Virus record (IMG/VR): IMGVR_UViG_3300037585_001448
Coordinates: 29,141 to 93,140 of that record
Direction: 5' to 3' (one strand)
From: a virus
Length of the DNA stretch: 64,000 nucleotides
Shown piece by piece: positions 43,059 through 51,258 of this stretch. Below the pieces are notes generated by a model, which saw nothing but the letters and a program-made list of their open reading frames with translations, had not been told where the DNA came from and made no database searches. The translations under genes were made by a program, and so were the position numbers. Within the stretch, counting starts at the first letter, position 1. Each line of letters begins with the position of its first letter.

Positions 43059-43234
43059 TCCGATTCCTCCACCATGCACACCCTGACCGCAGCCACATCA
43101 CTGTCAGGAGCATGGTCAACGTGAGACACCGACACGTTCACCCCACCATCCATGCCGCTCAAAGAAATCAGGTCTTCGATCGTGAGGTAAAGCCGAACCT
43201 CGCGGCGTGCTGGCCCTCGCACCGTGCTACTCAT
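43055..43234 (-). CDS. Small protein, 59 aa
   Basis: ATG at 43234 overlaps the upstream stop (ATGA) after AGGAGG. Product starts MSSTVRGPARREVRLYLTIEDLIS and contains MDGGVNVSVSHVDHAPDSDVAAVRVCM. Its stop overlaps the HNH start. Beta-alpha composition, no family recognised. Confidence 0.72.
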   Translation of the reverse strand: MSSTVRGPARREVRLYLTIEDLISLSGMDGGVNVSVSHVDHAPDSDVAAVRVCMVEESE

Positions 43235-43377
43235 GCAGCCTCCTGTCTACACAAACGACGCTCCTGCAAAGTGTGATCCAACGTCGCCTTCCCACAACCA
43301 CAGACCACCGCAACGGGGGCTTCATACCGCCGCTCTTTGAGGTGTGCCGAACCGAACCGCATCTGGTCGATACTCAC
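43231..43377 (-). CDS. Small protein with CGC motif, 48 aa
   Basis: GTG at 43377 overlaps the stop of the secreted protein gene (GTGA). Product starts VSIDQMRFGSAHLKERRYEAP and has VVCGCGKATLDHTLQERRLC, Cys and His that may bind zinc. Its stop overlaps the next start. Fully coupled at both ends, so likely real despite its size. Confidence 0.68.
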   Translation of the reverse strand: MSIDQMRFGSAHLKERRYEAPVAVVCGCGKATLDHTLQERRLCRQEAA

Positions 43378-44006
43378 GACCCTGATTCCCACAAGTTATC
43401 CAGACCCTTCACCATGCCTCCTTGTCGCAAGAACTCCACAGCAACCGACAGTCGAAAGTGGAACCGGTCCGGTGTGCCCGGCGGGTACCGCTCTTCCAGC
43501 AGCAGGATGGTCTGCTCAAACGGGTAGCCGTCCCATTCGGCGTCGAACAGGTCGTAGCCGTCGGGGGTGTCCACTGACGGAAGTGGCTCAGGGGATGGTT
43601 GTGGCTCGTCCTCGGGTGGTGCTGGTTGTGGCGCGACTGTGGTCGTGGGCGGGGCCGTGGTTGTGGTTGTGGGCGGCGCTGCTTGTATGGCGTCTCGGCT
43701 CTCAACCGTGTGGGTCGGCGGGTGCGGCAGCGGGAGGATCGGTGCGGCCTGCCAGACCCCGGTCATGCCGAGTCGGCATTGGTGCCGCCAGTTCGTGTAC
43801 GCACTTGGCCGTTCACCCCACCACGGGTCGTCAAACCGCAGCATGTCACCAGACTGGTAGTCGATGAACCAGACCTGCTCATCAACCGGGCGGGTGTCCT
43901 CCGGGTCGCACGGTGCGTAAACCATGTCGTGTTCGGCCCCCGCCGAGGTCGTCGGCAACCCGGCGAAGATGACAGCGGCGATGGCTATGACTCTCAGCAC
44001 CGGCAA
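43374..44006 (-). CDS. Secreted protein with Thr/Pro linker, 210 aa
   Basis: A signal peptide is evident (MPVLRVIAIAAVIFAGLPTTSAGA, cleavage after AGA). The first domain (to about residue 95) has two Cys (APCDPEDTRP; RHQCRLGM) and many Trp/Tyr. Then comes APPTTTTTAPPTTTV and a Pro/Glu linker, and a final domain with DGYPFEQTILLLEERYPPGTPDRFHFRLSV. Linkers of this type are common in secreted proteins of some Actinobacteria. Export in the host is likely; the role may be cell-surface modification. Confidence 0.75.
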   Translation of the reverse strand: MPVLRVIAIAAVIFAGLPTTSAGAEHDMVYAPCDPEDTRPVDEQVWFIDYQSGDMLRFDDPWWGERPSAYTNWRHQCRLGMTGVWQAAPILPLPHPPTHTVESRDAIQAAPPTTTTTAPPTTTVAPQPAPPEDEPQPSPEPLPSVDTPDGYDLFDAEWDGYPFEQTILLLEERYPPGTPDRFHFRLSVAVEFLRQGGMVKGLDNLWESGS

Positions 44007-44170
44007 TCACCAACCGTTCCGCTGCACACAGGACAGACACCCGTGCGGGTGTTGACGAGATGGTCGCCATAGTCGGTGAAGTCCAGCCCAGAACAGAGTT
44101 CAAGGTGTCGCTTCCGCAGATACTCGGCTTCGGTCATCGTTGAGGCTTGAGCCTCAGTAGTGTCTGTCAT
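43994..44170 (-). CDS. Zinc-ribbon microprotein, 58 aa
   Basis: ATG at 44170 overlaps the transglycosylase stop (ATGA). Ends TGVCPVCSGTVGDCRC, a four-Cys cluster, preceded by a charged helix (EAEYLRKRHLELCSGLDF). It sits between two secreted-protein genes, overlapping the second by 13 nt. Confidence 0.72.
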   Translation of the reverse strand: MTDTTEAQASTMTEAEYLRKRHLELCSGLDFTDYGDHLVNTRTGVCPVCSGTVGDCRC

Positions 44171-44982
44171 TCCTTCTCCCAGCATGTTCGCGACGGATTC
44201 CAATGTCGGGCACCGCCGCCTTCGTAGAACAGCCACGCAGCGACAGCGACGTTGGCTTCACTATCGAATGGGCTGGCACCGGACACCCCGGCTTTCTCGG
44301 ATCGTTCATCCCAGAACTTGGCTAGGTGTTGGAACCACCCAACCGCCAACGCTGAGGACACCACCTCCGACCCGGTGTGATGCGTTTGCGCGCTTGATTC
44401 ACAGAACGCAACCTGTCGTGCCCATGCCCGGTCGGCGGGCAGGAAGTACCAGTCGATGAGTTCACCAAGGGTCTTGGCGCTGGCCTGAACCGGGTAGTCG
44501 ATCTTCGGGTGGAACACGGCTAGAGCCGCGAGCGGGCCACCCAACGCGCTGATGTGGGCCTTGCGTGTCTGTGGTCCGTACACGCCGTCCACACTTTTCA
44601 ACCCGAGGTGCATCTGGAGGGCTACAACATCGCCACCCCGTCCATACATCGGATAACGACGATACAACAGGTCGTCAGGCAAGGAGGGTACTATGGCGGT
44701 CGATGTCGTCATGGACTGAATGGAGTTCACGCTCCCGCTGCTCGGACCCGCAGGAACGCTGCTCGTGCTGCTCGTGTTCACAGTCACGCTGTCAATGCTC
44801 GCGATGTTCTGAGCACGACGCACAGGCTCAGAGACGGCTTGCTGGACTACCACGGTGGTCACCACCGTCTCCGAAGTGGGCACGACCACAGGGGGAATAC
44901 CGGCCACCGTGCCGTTGCCTCCAGCCGAGCAGGTAACCATCACCACCGAAGTAACCACAGCAGCACCGACCCGGTAGATCAT
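44167..44982 (-). CDS. Secreted lytic transglycosylase-like protein
   Basis: 271 residues. Hydrophobic N-terminus with Cys at 18 (VVMVTCSAGG) suggests a lipoprotein, though the lipobox is not canonical. A long Ser/Thr/Val linker follows. Residues 108-145 form a peptidoglycan-binding fold (GRGGDVVALQMHLGLKSVDGVYGPQTRKA). The rest looks like an SLT lysozyme domain: Glu195 in FCESSAQ, GWFQ at 215-218, and SEANVAVAAWLFYEGG. It would cut glycan strands outside the membrane. Placed among replication genes rather than lysis genes, so it may be made early. Confidence 0.78.
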   Translation of the reverse strand: MIYRVGAAVVTSVVMVTCSAGGNGTVAGIPPVVVPTSETVVTTVVVQQAVSEPVRRAQNIASIDSVTVNTSSTSSVPAGPSSGSVNSIQSMTTSTAIVPSLPDDLLYRRYPMYGRGGDVVALQMHLGLKSVDGVYGPQTRKAHISALGGPLAALAVFHPKIDYPVQASAKTLGELIDWYFLPADRAWARQVAFCESSAQTHHTGSEVVSSALAVGWFQHLAKFWDERSEKAGVSGASPFDSEANVAVAAWLFYEGGGARHWNPSRTCWEKE

Positions 44983-45401
44983 GTCTTCGACTTATGGAGC
45001 GACCCGTCTTTCCACCGGGCAAACAGGTCAGGGCGACACTCGGAACACGGTGTCGCCGTCTCCACGATTCGGACCTCCAGCACCTCGCCATCGCCATTGA
45101 CCACAGGCTGCTCGCTTTCTTTGAGCCACCACCCCTGACATCCGTTGGGGTTGGTGCAGTCGTCACGGACAGGACCACGCTTGCTGAGGTCTACCGCGTG
45201 CCTGATCTCACTAGCGAACTTCGCGATGGACGGCATGAACTCGTCTCGTTGGATGACTTGACGAGCCGCTGCCACGGCAATATCGAAATCGGATCTGCTA
45301 AGAGATTCGCCCCACATCCGCACCCCGTTGTCATCCAACCCATGCCTAGGGAAAGCCCCGAGCAGCATTTGGAGAACCTGCTTCGCTTCGTCCTTAGTCA
45401 T
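44979..45401 (-). CDS. Replicative helicase loader candidate (G39P-like)
   Basis: 140 residues from ATG at 45401, which lies within the end of the upstream gene. The N-terminal region KDEAKQVLQMLLGAFP, then MWGESLSRSDFDIAVAAARQVIQRDEFMPSIAKFASEI resembles the G39P-type helicase loader/inhibitor fold. The C-terminal half has two Cys clusters (DDCTNPNGCQGWW, TPCSECRPDLF). It follows the HTH replication gene, as in SPP1-like phages. Assignment is by pattern and context. Confidence 0.65.
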   Translation of the reverse strand: MTKDEAKQVLQMLLGAFPRHGLDDNGVRMWGESLSRSDFDIAVAAARQVIQRDEFMPSIAKFASEIRHAVDLSKRGPVRDDCTNPNGCQGWWLKESEQPVVNGDGEVLEVRIVETATPCSECRPDLFARWKDGSLHKSKT

Positions 45402-46158
45402 CAAGCACCGCCAACAACCGGTCAGTACGCCCAGTGGCGACCGAACCATTCACACGCCGCCGCTGCTTTATCAGCCGGGGGTAATGCTTTCGTAACTTCT
45501 GCGGAGAGAGAATGTTGGACGACCAGAAGTCGTCGGTTGTCACCCAGTCGATCATCTCTGATACCGCCGCCATGTCGTAGCCGTCGATTCGGACGAGGCG
45601 ATCCATTTCTTCGATCCACCGTTTCGTCACGGTCGGCCTGCTGGAACCGTCGGCTGCTATCAGGTCAGCAAGTCGATCACAGAGAACAGACGCTTCCGGT
45701 TTCGCAGCGCGCGCGTCTGGTTCTATTGGTTCTAGTTCTTGGCTCTCGTTCAGGGCGACAACAGTGTCCCCACCTAGAGACATCACTGTCGCCACCGTAG
45801 GGACATGAGTGTCGCTAGGTAGGGACAACTGTGTCCCTACCCCCTGTGGGTCTACACGCTTGAGGTGATAGATGTTCGACCGGTGAAACCTGTTCCCCGT
45901 CGGACTCTCAGCGAGGCGATGCTCCACAGCAAGTGCCCCAGCCTTCACCAGTTCAGCGATCCGACGGTCCACCGACTTTGTGGTGGTACGCATCCTCTTT
46001 GCCAGCAGACCACGCGACGGCCACGCTGCGTCTTCTTCGTTGGAGTACCGGCCAAGTATCCCGTACAACCGGACAGCACCGTCGCTGATGGGGTAATCCA
46101 ACAGCCATTCAGGGATGATTGTGAACGGGCCGGTGTCGCTCCATAGGCGACTAGGCAC
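45394..46158 (-). CDS. Winged-helix replication initiator-like protein
   Basis: 254 residues. The N-terminal domain (IPEWLLDYPISDGAVRLYGILGRYSN, then WPSRGLLAKRMRTTTKSVDRRIAELVKAGAL) is the helix-turn-helix found in phage replication initiators and DnaD-like proteins. A Ser/Glu-rich linker leads to a C-terminal domain (YDMAAVSEMIDWVTTDDFWSSNILSPQKLRKHY) typical of such replisome organisers. It should bind the phage origin and load host helicase with the next gene. Confidence 0.8.
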   Translation of the reverse strand: MPSRLWSDTGPFTIIPEWLLDYPISDGAVRLYGILGRYSNEEDAAWPSRGLLAKRMRTTTKSVDRRIAELVKAGALAVEHRLAESPTGNRFHRSNIYHLKRVDPQGVGTQLSLPSDTHVPTVATVMSLGGDTVVALNESQELEPIEPDARAAKPEASVLCDRLADLIAADGSSRPTVTKRWIEEMDRLVRIDGYDMAAVSEMIDWVTTDDFWSSNILSPQKLRKHYPRLIKQRRRVNGSVATGRTDRLLAVLDD

Positions 46159-46795
46159 TCTGCTTCTCCTTCGTCTCTTCCACGGCTAGCACCTGCCCCG
46201 CCCAATCGTAGAAGTCGCTCATCAAGCGGGAAGGCAACTCTACTGGAGGACACCCGTACCTGTCCATGAAGTCCTTCTTGAGTGCCTTTCTTCGTTCACC
46301 GTCAGCGATCTGCACGAACCACTTCTGGATCTGGTTTGCTTCTTCGTCGCTGATCGTCGGTTCCGAAGCGATCTCGTAGGTCTGGGAATCAGGGTCGGCT
46401 TCTTCGGTGGGGATCATCAACGTCTGGAACAAGGCGTACTTCAACGCCATCGACATGGCTTTCGATGTGGCCTTGTCTCCGTAGTCGATGCCCTCCGACG
46501 CGACCGTTGCCGACACCTCGTCGCCTTTCGGGCCGACGAACCGGTACCGGACCGTCAACTCCACACGCTGCGCCGGGTTGCCGTTCTTGGTGGCAATCCG
46601 TTCGCTGGACTTCTCCACGATTTCCGGGGCGACGATCACGCCGTGGAGGGTCAGCGCCTTGTGCGCTGCGTTCATGGCGTCGTCAATGGTTCGGAAGTTG
46701 AACTGTTGGGACTGGTTGCGTCCGGTCTTTTCCACCGCGCCGATGTCGGTCATCACGCGATGCAGAAGGATTTCGACTGGCTGGTACTCATCCAC
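46151..46795 (-). CDS. ERF-family single-strand annealing recombinase
   Basis: 214 residues. Contains FNFRTIDDAMNAAHKALTLHGV near residue 31 and GDKATSKAMSMALKYALFQTLMIPTEE near 125, the diagnostic ERF segments. C-terminal extension with FVQIADGERRKALKKDFMDRYG. ERF proteins anneal complementary single strands in homologous recombination and work with SSB, which is encoded at 38471. Confidence 0.9.
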   Translation of the reverse strand: MDEYQPVEILLHRVMTDIGAVEKTGRNQSQQFNFRTIDDAMNAAHKALTLHGVIVAPEIVEKSSERIATKNGNPAQRVELTVRYRFVGPKGDEVSATVASEGIDYGDKATSKAMSMALKYALFQTLMIPTEEADPDSQTYEIASEPTISDEEANQIQKWFVQIADGERRKALKKDFMDRYGCPPVELPSRLMSDFYDWAGQVLAVEETKEKQSA

Positions 46796-46811
46796 GGCTT
46801 GCTCTCTTTCG

Positions 46812-47234
46812 CTACTTTGTGTCGTTTCTGTATCTTACCGCTAGAAAGGCGTCGGTCCCCCCTAGCGTGATCTCATGCACAATGCCTCGGTTGCCCGGTG
46901 TTGTAGCCCGTTCCAACACGGGTCCATCAGGGAACTGGCGTGATCGAACCACCAAACCAAGGTCGCGCAACTCGCCCAACCGCGTCGCTATCTGGTTCGC
47001 CGCGATCGCCCGACCGTCGTCATGGGTCACTTGCTTCGACAACTCAAACGCTGTCTGGCCTCCCAAGTCGTACAAGGAGTGAAGCACCTTGTACCGCTGC
47101 GACCCCGACCGAACCTTCGCCGCAGCCCGCTTAGAAGTGTCGGGATGGTCACGGCCTACCGGGCCACCCATCGCATCGCCAGTGATCTGGTCCTCGGTGT
47201 AGTCCGACCAGAACGAAGGTTGCTGCCCGCTCAT
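46812..47234 (-). CDS. Winged-helix DNA-binding protein, 140 aa
   Basis: Contains HPDTSKRAAAKVRSGSQRYKVLHSLYDLGGQTAFELSKQV and NQIATRLGELRDLGLVVRS, a MarR-like winged helix with wing RQFPDGPVLERAT. This style of protein is often found beside recombination genes in phages. It could be a regulator of early genes. Overlaps its upstream neighbour by 4 nt. Confidence 0.75.
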   Translation of the reverse strand: MSGQQPSFWSDYTEDQITGDAMGGPVGRDHPDTSKRAAAKVRSGSQRYKVLHSLYDLGGQTAFELSKQVTHDDGRAIAANQIATRLGELRDLGLVVRSRQFPDGPVLERATTPGNRGIVHEITLGGTDAFLAVRYRNDTK

Positions 47235-47821
47235 GTGAACTGGACCCGCGGTTTCGCTTCGCCCCGAGCGCAGTATTCGTCAGGGTCAATGTCCAACTCC
47301 CTGAGCGCCGTCAACCGGACATTCGACCCGGCCAACCGATAGATGCGACCCAGTTGCGTGATCGTCGTGTTCAAGATGGAGACAGCGCCCTCATCCAACC
47401 CGGCATCCTGAGCCTCGGACACCAGCCCCTTGCGGACTGCCCCCTCAAGAGCCTCGTTGTCCCACTGGGTGGAAGCCTTCGACCACTTCACAACCGGGGT
47501 AGATGGTACGTCCACCTGAGGCTCGTTCGACTTGACCTGCTTCGCTATCGCCGCCGCGATGTCAGGAGCATGAAAAGCCAAAGAGCGACGGATCGCTTCG
47601 ATCGTCTCTAACCATGTGAACAGGCACCGGGCACTCGGGGGATCTTCCAACTCAACACCGACCAGTTTGTCTAACGTCTCCAGTCCAGCCAAAATGTTCG
47701 TCAACGCAAAGTCGATCTGCGACGCGACGCCCTTGCGGAGACCACCGGGATTGGTGTCGTCTTCGGTCAGGTGTTCGCCGGTACGAAAGCGGTTGTGGAG
47801 ATCCGCTGTTGTGCTGCTCAT
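47231..47821 (-). CDS. Hypothetical protein next to recombination genes, 196 aa
   Basis: ATG at 47821 is coupled to the upstream stop. Contains LHNRFRTGEHLTEDDTNPGGLRKGVASQIDFAL, then a helical core (ETIEAIRRSLAFHAPDIAAAIAKQVKSN) and a C-terminal GLDEGAVSILNTTITQLGRIYRLAGS. No family recognised; location suggests DNA metabolism. Confidence 0.75.
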   Translation of the reverse strand: MSSTTADLHNRFRTGEHLTEDDTNPGGLRKGVASQIDFALTNILAGLETLDKLVGVELEDPPSARCLFTWLETIEAIRRSLAFHAPDIAAAIAKQVKSNEPQVDVPSTPVVKWSKASTQWDNEALEGAVRKGLVSEAQDAGLDEGAVSILNTTITQLGRIYRLAGSNVRLTALRELDIDPDEYCARGEAKPRVQFT

Positions 47822-48039
47822 GGTCGTCTCCTGCCGCACTCGCCGCATGTGGGACGACTGTCGATCACCTTGATGCCCATTTTCTTCTCCCGCCACATCG
47901 GGTCGGCCTCATCCAGACATCCCATACACAGGTTGCGTGGATCTAGTGGGTACTCATACACAAGCGAACCGCCACACTCGTCGCATGGTGGCCCCATCGG
48001 CAGGAATCCGGGGGATGTGGGCTTGGTATCTATGCTCAT
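47818..48039 (-). CDS. Zinc-ribbon protein, 73 aa
   Basis: ATG at 48039 coupled to the upstream stop (ATGA). Three Cys pairs: PPCDECGGSL, NLCMGCLDE and PTCGECGRRRP. Probably two zinc sites with a basic tail. No further family. Confidence 0.75.
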   Translation of the reverse strand: MSIDTKPTSPGFLPMGPPCDECGGSLVYEYPLDPRNLCMGCLDEADPMWREKKMGIKVIDSRPTCGECGRRRP

Positions 48040-48305
48040 AGGGTTCCCTCCTTGGAACTCAGAGTAGTAAGCGCATGTGACAGCCACCCCCGAAACGAAG
48101 GCGGGTCAGGTAGGACACCGAGCAGAGCAGCCAACCGCTCCTTGTTTTCCGGCGTCAACGGCTGCCCCTCTTCGCCACCCCTCAACAGGACAGCCAGTTC
48201 AAGACGGAACGCCGCGCCGAGGCTGCTGCGTTCGTTCAGGACAAGGTGCGAGATGCCGTGCCAGATGTTCTTGTAAAGCGTCTCGTAATCAGGATCGGTC
48301 GTCAT
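48036..48305 (-). CDS. Hypothetical helical protein, 89 aa
   Basis: Contains DYETLYKNIWHGISHLVLNERSSLGAAFRLELAVLLRGGEEG and PENKERLAALLGVLPDPP. Mostly helical. Overlaps both neighbours by 4 nt. No family recognised. Confidence 0.75.
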   Translation of the reverse strand: MTTDPDYETLYKNIWHGISHLVLNERSSLGAAFRLELAVLLRGGEEGQPLTPENKERLAALLGVLPDPPSFRGWLSHALTTLSSKEGTL

Positions 48306-48508
48306 GCAGCCACCAGACTGTTGACCAAGACCAGCCCATAGAACTTGCCGGTCTCAGCATCCTTGACGTAACAGTGACCCATCGTGCCGTTCCTCGGGCA
48401 TCCGTGTGGCTGCGTCTTCACAACCACCGTCCCTGTTTCCGGCGCGTGCCCGGTCGGGCTGAACAGGTCGTAGCCGACCGGCTCAAACGTGTATCGCTTG
48501 GCAGCCAT
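48302..48508 (-). CDS. Hypothetical protein, 68 aa
   Basis: ATG at 48508 shares a base with the stop of the upstream gene (TAATG). Contains KRYTFEPVGYDLFSPTGHAPETGTVVVKTQ and GCPRNGTMGHCYVKDAETGKFYGLVLV, a small beta fold with two Cys and two His. No family recognised. Confidence 0.74.
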   Translation of the reverse strand: MAAKRYTFEPVGYDLFSPTGHAPETGTVVVKTQPHGCPRNGTMGHCYVKDAETGKFYGLVLVNSLVAA

Positions 48509-48894
48509 TATCGACCGTACCCCCAGCCTGTGACAGTCCATTGGCCGTCCCAGTCGCCCGAGTAGGCGTGCGAGTAACTGTTCACCTTGAAGGCGTACTT
48601 GACCTCGCTGCCCCAAGTCGCATCCTTGATCCGGTAGGTCTTGGCCTCGCCCCATGCGCTGCCCTTGACAGGAGCCACGGTTTCAGACGGCCCCGGTGCG
48701 CTGGTTCGGACCTGCTGGACCGGCTTGACCTTGACGCTCTTGCCCGAAGGCGTCAACCCGACGACCTCGTAGAAGTCAACCTGAGTCTGGTCGTAACCCC
48801 ACGAACAGGCGAAGAGGTCTCCGACCTGAACGCCTTGCTCTTGAACAACTGCTGTCTCCACTGTCTTCTCTCCTTGGTAGTCGGTCCCTGTCAC
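48508..48894 (-). CDS. Hypothetical protein with dual start, 128 aa
   Basis: GTG at 48894 lies 7 nt below TATGCT and reads VTGTDYQGEKTV; inside it CAAGGAGAGAAGACA is a ribosome site for a second in-frame GTG at 48861. The body contains QVGDLFACSWGYDQTQVDFYEVVGLTPSGKSVKVKPV and a Trp/Gly-rich C-terminus (GDWDGQWTVTGWGYGR). This beta-rich protein resembles other small early phage proteins without known role. Confidence 0.78.
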   Translation of the reverse strand: MTGTDYQGEKTVETAVVQEQGVQVGDLFACSWGYDQTQVDFYEVVGLTPSGKSVKVKPVQQVRTSAPGPSETVAPVKGSAWGEAKTYRIKDATWGSEVKYAFKVNSYSHAYSGDWDGQWTVTGWGYGR

Positions 48895-48901
48895 GAACTC
48901 C

Positions 48902-48930
48902 AGCATAGCGCCCCGTGTAGCGTCGTGCAA
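48902..48930 (-). promoter_or_regulatory. Leaderless-type promoter P4
   Basis: TTGCAC (48925-48930), 17-nt spacer with GACGCTACACGGGG, TATGCT (48902-48907), then GGAGTTC and GTG at 48894. Confidence 0.75.
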
Positions 48931-48962
48931 CTCTATCGGGTTGGGTGGTCTTCCTTCCAACC

Positions 48963-50102
48963 TTAGGCGGCGTGCTCAAACTGTTCCAGATAGTCGGCCA
49001 TCTGCCGGAGCGTCGTTGGGTCTTCATCGGAAAGACCTAGTGCTGAGTTACAGGTGCTACAAGCCAGTGCCCTAACGACACCCGTGGCATGGTTGTGATC
49101 GACGTAGAGCGACGACATCTTGTACCGCTCCTGCCACTCGCCGGGGCCGTCGCACATGGCGCACAGGCCCTTCTGCTCGGTCCACATCTGGCACCAATCA
49201 TCGACGGTCATGCGTCGTAGTTCACCCGTGGCCTTGTCCTTGACGGTGTATTTCTTCCACTGGTTCTTCCACCTGAGGTACTCGTACCAATAGGGCCTTT
49301 CGGCATAGAGCCTGTCCTTGCGTCGCTTCTCACACTTACGGCAAATCTCGTTCAGCCCATCTCCGTTGCGTGCCCGGTACGCCACGTTCTTGGCGAACTC
49401 GGTTTTCGGAAGCACCTGTAGGCACCCGTATGACCTCTTGAGGTTTCGACCGCACATCTTGAGGCCCTGCTTGCGGAGGTCTAGGGCCTCCTGCTTCTCG
49501 GCTGCCCGTGCTGCCTGCCGGGCTAGGAACTCCGGGGTGCGGGTGGCTTTCAGGTACTTCGCCTTGGCACAGTCCAGACAACGGGTACATTTGTAGCCCC
49601 TTGCTGCTTCCTTGCTGGCGGCACCGAAGAACTTGGCTAGCCGGTACTTGTCACAGTCGTAACAGCGCAGCCTGCCCTTCTCCATGTGGCGAGCGTCCTT
49701 GGCTGCCCGTAGATCGTTGGCCTTCTTGCGTGCTGCTACGTCGGCCTTGTTGCCCTTGGTCCGACCACACCACTGGCACCAACACGACATGCCTTCGTGC
49801 TTGCCCTTGGCTTCGTTCTGGCTGTCCTTGTAGAAATGGCTCAGAGGGTGAGGACCGGGATCTGGGCAGTTCTTGTTAGTGCAGAACTTCTTCTTGGCCC
49901 CCGTGGACTCATGGGCTGGCCGATGTGTGTTGCGAGCGTAGGTCAGGGTCTTGCCTGAACGACGCTGGTCGTTGTGGAACTTGCAGAGGCCATGCTTGAT
50001 GCTGCCTCCCTCGCCACCGTTGTACCTAGACGACACGGCGTTCTTGCATCGGCGTCCTTTGGCTGTGAGGTTCCGGCACCTGTCGGCGTCAGTAACAGTC
50101 AC
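48963..50102 (-). CDS. Recombination endonuclease VII-like nuclease with zinc fingers
   Basis: 379 residues from a GTG that overlaps the upstream stop (GTGA). At least four Cys/His clusters precede the nuclease: CRNLTAKGRRC with CKFH, CTNKNCPDPG, CYDCDKYR with CTRCLDC, and CGRNLKRSYGC with ICRKCEKR. The C-terminal LCAMCDGPGEW, YVDHNHATGVVRALACSTCNSALG is the endonuclease VII type HNH core. Endonuclease VII resolves branched DNA before packaging. The zinc-finger array is longer than in T4 gp49 and resembles fingers in related actinophage enzymes. Confidence 0.88.
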   Translation of the reverse strand: MTVTDADRCRNLTAKGRRCKNAVSSRYNGGEGGSIKHGLCKFHNDQRRSGKTLTYARNTHRPAHESTGAKKKFCTNKNCPDPGPHPLSHFYKDSQNEAKGKHEGMSCWCQWCGRTKGNKADVAARKKANDLRAAKDARHMEKGRLRCYDCDKYRLAKFFGAASKEAARGYKCTRCLDCAKAKYLKATRTPEFLARQAARAAEKQEALDLRKQGLKMCGRNLKRSYGCLQVLPKTEFAKNVAYRARNGDGLNEICRKCEKRRKDRLYAERPYWYEYLRWKNQWKKYTVKDKATGELRRMTVDDWCQMWTEQKGLCAMCDGPGEWQERYKMSSLYVDHNHATGVVRALACSTCNSALGLSDEDPTTLRQMADYLEQFEHAA

Positions 50103-50854
50103 GGGGTGCCCACCAGTTCCGCACCTGTCGGGCGCTTACCGAAAGCGAACGTCGCATCGTCGTCGCTCTGCTCCAGCGTCGCGGTGAACCGAACCCGGTC
50201 ACCCTTGCGAGGGTTGAACCCTCGGGGCATAGTGACCCAGACCCGCCAACCAGCGTCGGCCTTGACCATCATCTTCCATGTCGGAAACTGACCCGTGGTC
50301 TTCTTCATGGCGAGAACCTCGCCGTCAACTTCGACCTTGCCGGTCGGGGCATCAACCGCGGCTGCCTTCTCGGCATCCCACACGGCCTGCTTGGCTGCCC
50401 ACTTGGCGTCGTGTTCGACTGCCCGCTCGGCAGCGTCAATCTGCTTGTCGCTGAGATCACCGTTCCGGGCGACCTGATCGGCAAGGCTGAACAGGAACCC
50501 GGCCTCGGCAGCGGCCATCGCCGCCCACAGTTCAGGATAGGCAGCAGCGAACCGGTCCTTGTTGGCTTGCGCCTTGGCCTGCTGCGCGGCGACCTTCTTG
50601 TCGGCTCGGGCTTGCCGTTGGGCTTCCTTCTTCGCGAGGAACTCTTCGACCTGAGCGTCGGTCCACCCGGTTGGGAACTGCCAGTCTTTGCCGTCCACCG
50701 GATCGCTGCCGAAGCCACCGCATCGGAAACAGGTGAAGCCGGGCCAGCCCTTCCAACCGCCTGCGCCACCACAACGGGTGCAGTCCCGTCGAACGGGAAC
50801 CTTGCGCGGCTTCGGGATGTCACCCCGGAGATAAGTCACGGTCTCGGTCATCAC
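50099..50854 (-). CDS. Zinc-finger protein with helical middle, 251 aa
   Basis: Residues 24-47 have CTRCGGAGGWKGWPGFTCFRCGG, a DnaJ-type CxxCxGxG zinc finger. Residues 70-165 are a highly charged Ala/Lys-rich helix (KKEAQRQARADKKVAAQQAKAQ). The C-terminal 85 residues are beta-rich (GRFPTW, WRVWVTMPRGFNPRKGDRVRFTATLEQ), like an OB or SH3 fold. Probably binds nucleic acid. Overlaps both neighbours by 4 nt. Confidence 0.78.
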   Translation of the reverse strand: MMTETVTYLRGDIPKPRKVPVRRDCTRCGGAGGWKGWPGFTCFRCGGFGSDPVDGKDWQFPTGWTDAQVEEFLAKKEAQRQARADKKVAAQQAKAQANKDRFAAAYPELWAAMAAAEAGFLFSLADQVARNGDLSDKQIDAAERAVEHDAKWAAKQAVWDAEKAAAVDAPTGKVEVDGEVLAMKKTTGQFPTWKMMVKADAGWRVWVTMPRGFNPRKGDRVRFTATLEQSDDDATFAFGKRPTGAELVGTP

Positions 50855-51252
50855 TTGACCTCACACCGGGCGATCAACTCAGCGAGCCGGTCCCGGTTCA
50901 CTTTCAACGACCGGCCCTGCTGCTGCCATGCGAACCGGTACTGCTGCCGCTCCGACGGGTACGTCCAATCGGCGTCCCAGTCCTCGCCCTCCCAGAGTGC
51001 GATCAAGAACTCAATCTCGTCGTGGACACCGACCAGTTCGATCGTGGACACTTCCACCGCTTTGCCTTTCTTGCGGAGCGGCTCGGTGAACAACTCTTCG
51101 CCGGTCTCAACCCACCACTCCGACCGCTGCTCGGCCATCGCGTTGATTGCTGCGTCGGTCAGTCGAACCGGGACGCATGTCCCGTCCATCTCAAAGCCGT
51201 CCTCGTTGACATAGACGAGGTGTTTCACGTTGGTCTTTGCGGTCTCGGTCAC
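50851..51252 (-). CDS. Hypothetical protein with leaderless start, 133 aa
   Basis: GTG at 51252 lies 6 nt after TAAGAT; no ribosome site is present. Starts VTETAKTNVKHLVYVNEDGFEMDGTCVPV, with LVGVHDEIEFLIALWEGEDWDADW and RQQYRFAWQQQGRSLKV. Contains many Trp and acidic residues. First gene of an operon with the zinc-finger and endonuclease VII genes. No family recognised. Confidence 0.78.
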   Translation of the reverse strand: MTETAKTNVKHLVYVNEDGFEMDGTCVPVRLTDAAINAMAEQRSEWWVETGEELFTEPLRKKGKAVEVSTIELVGVHDEIEFLIALWEGEDWDADWTYPSERQQYRFAWQQQGRSLKVNRDRLAELIARCEVK

Positions 51253-51258
51253 GAGGAC

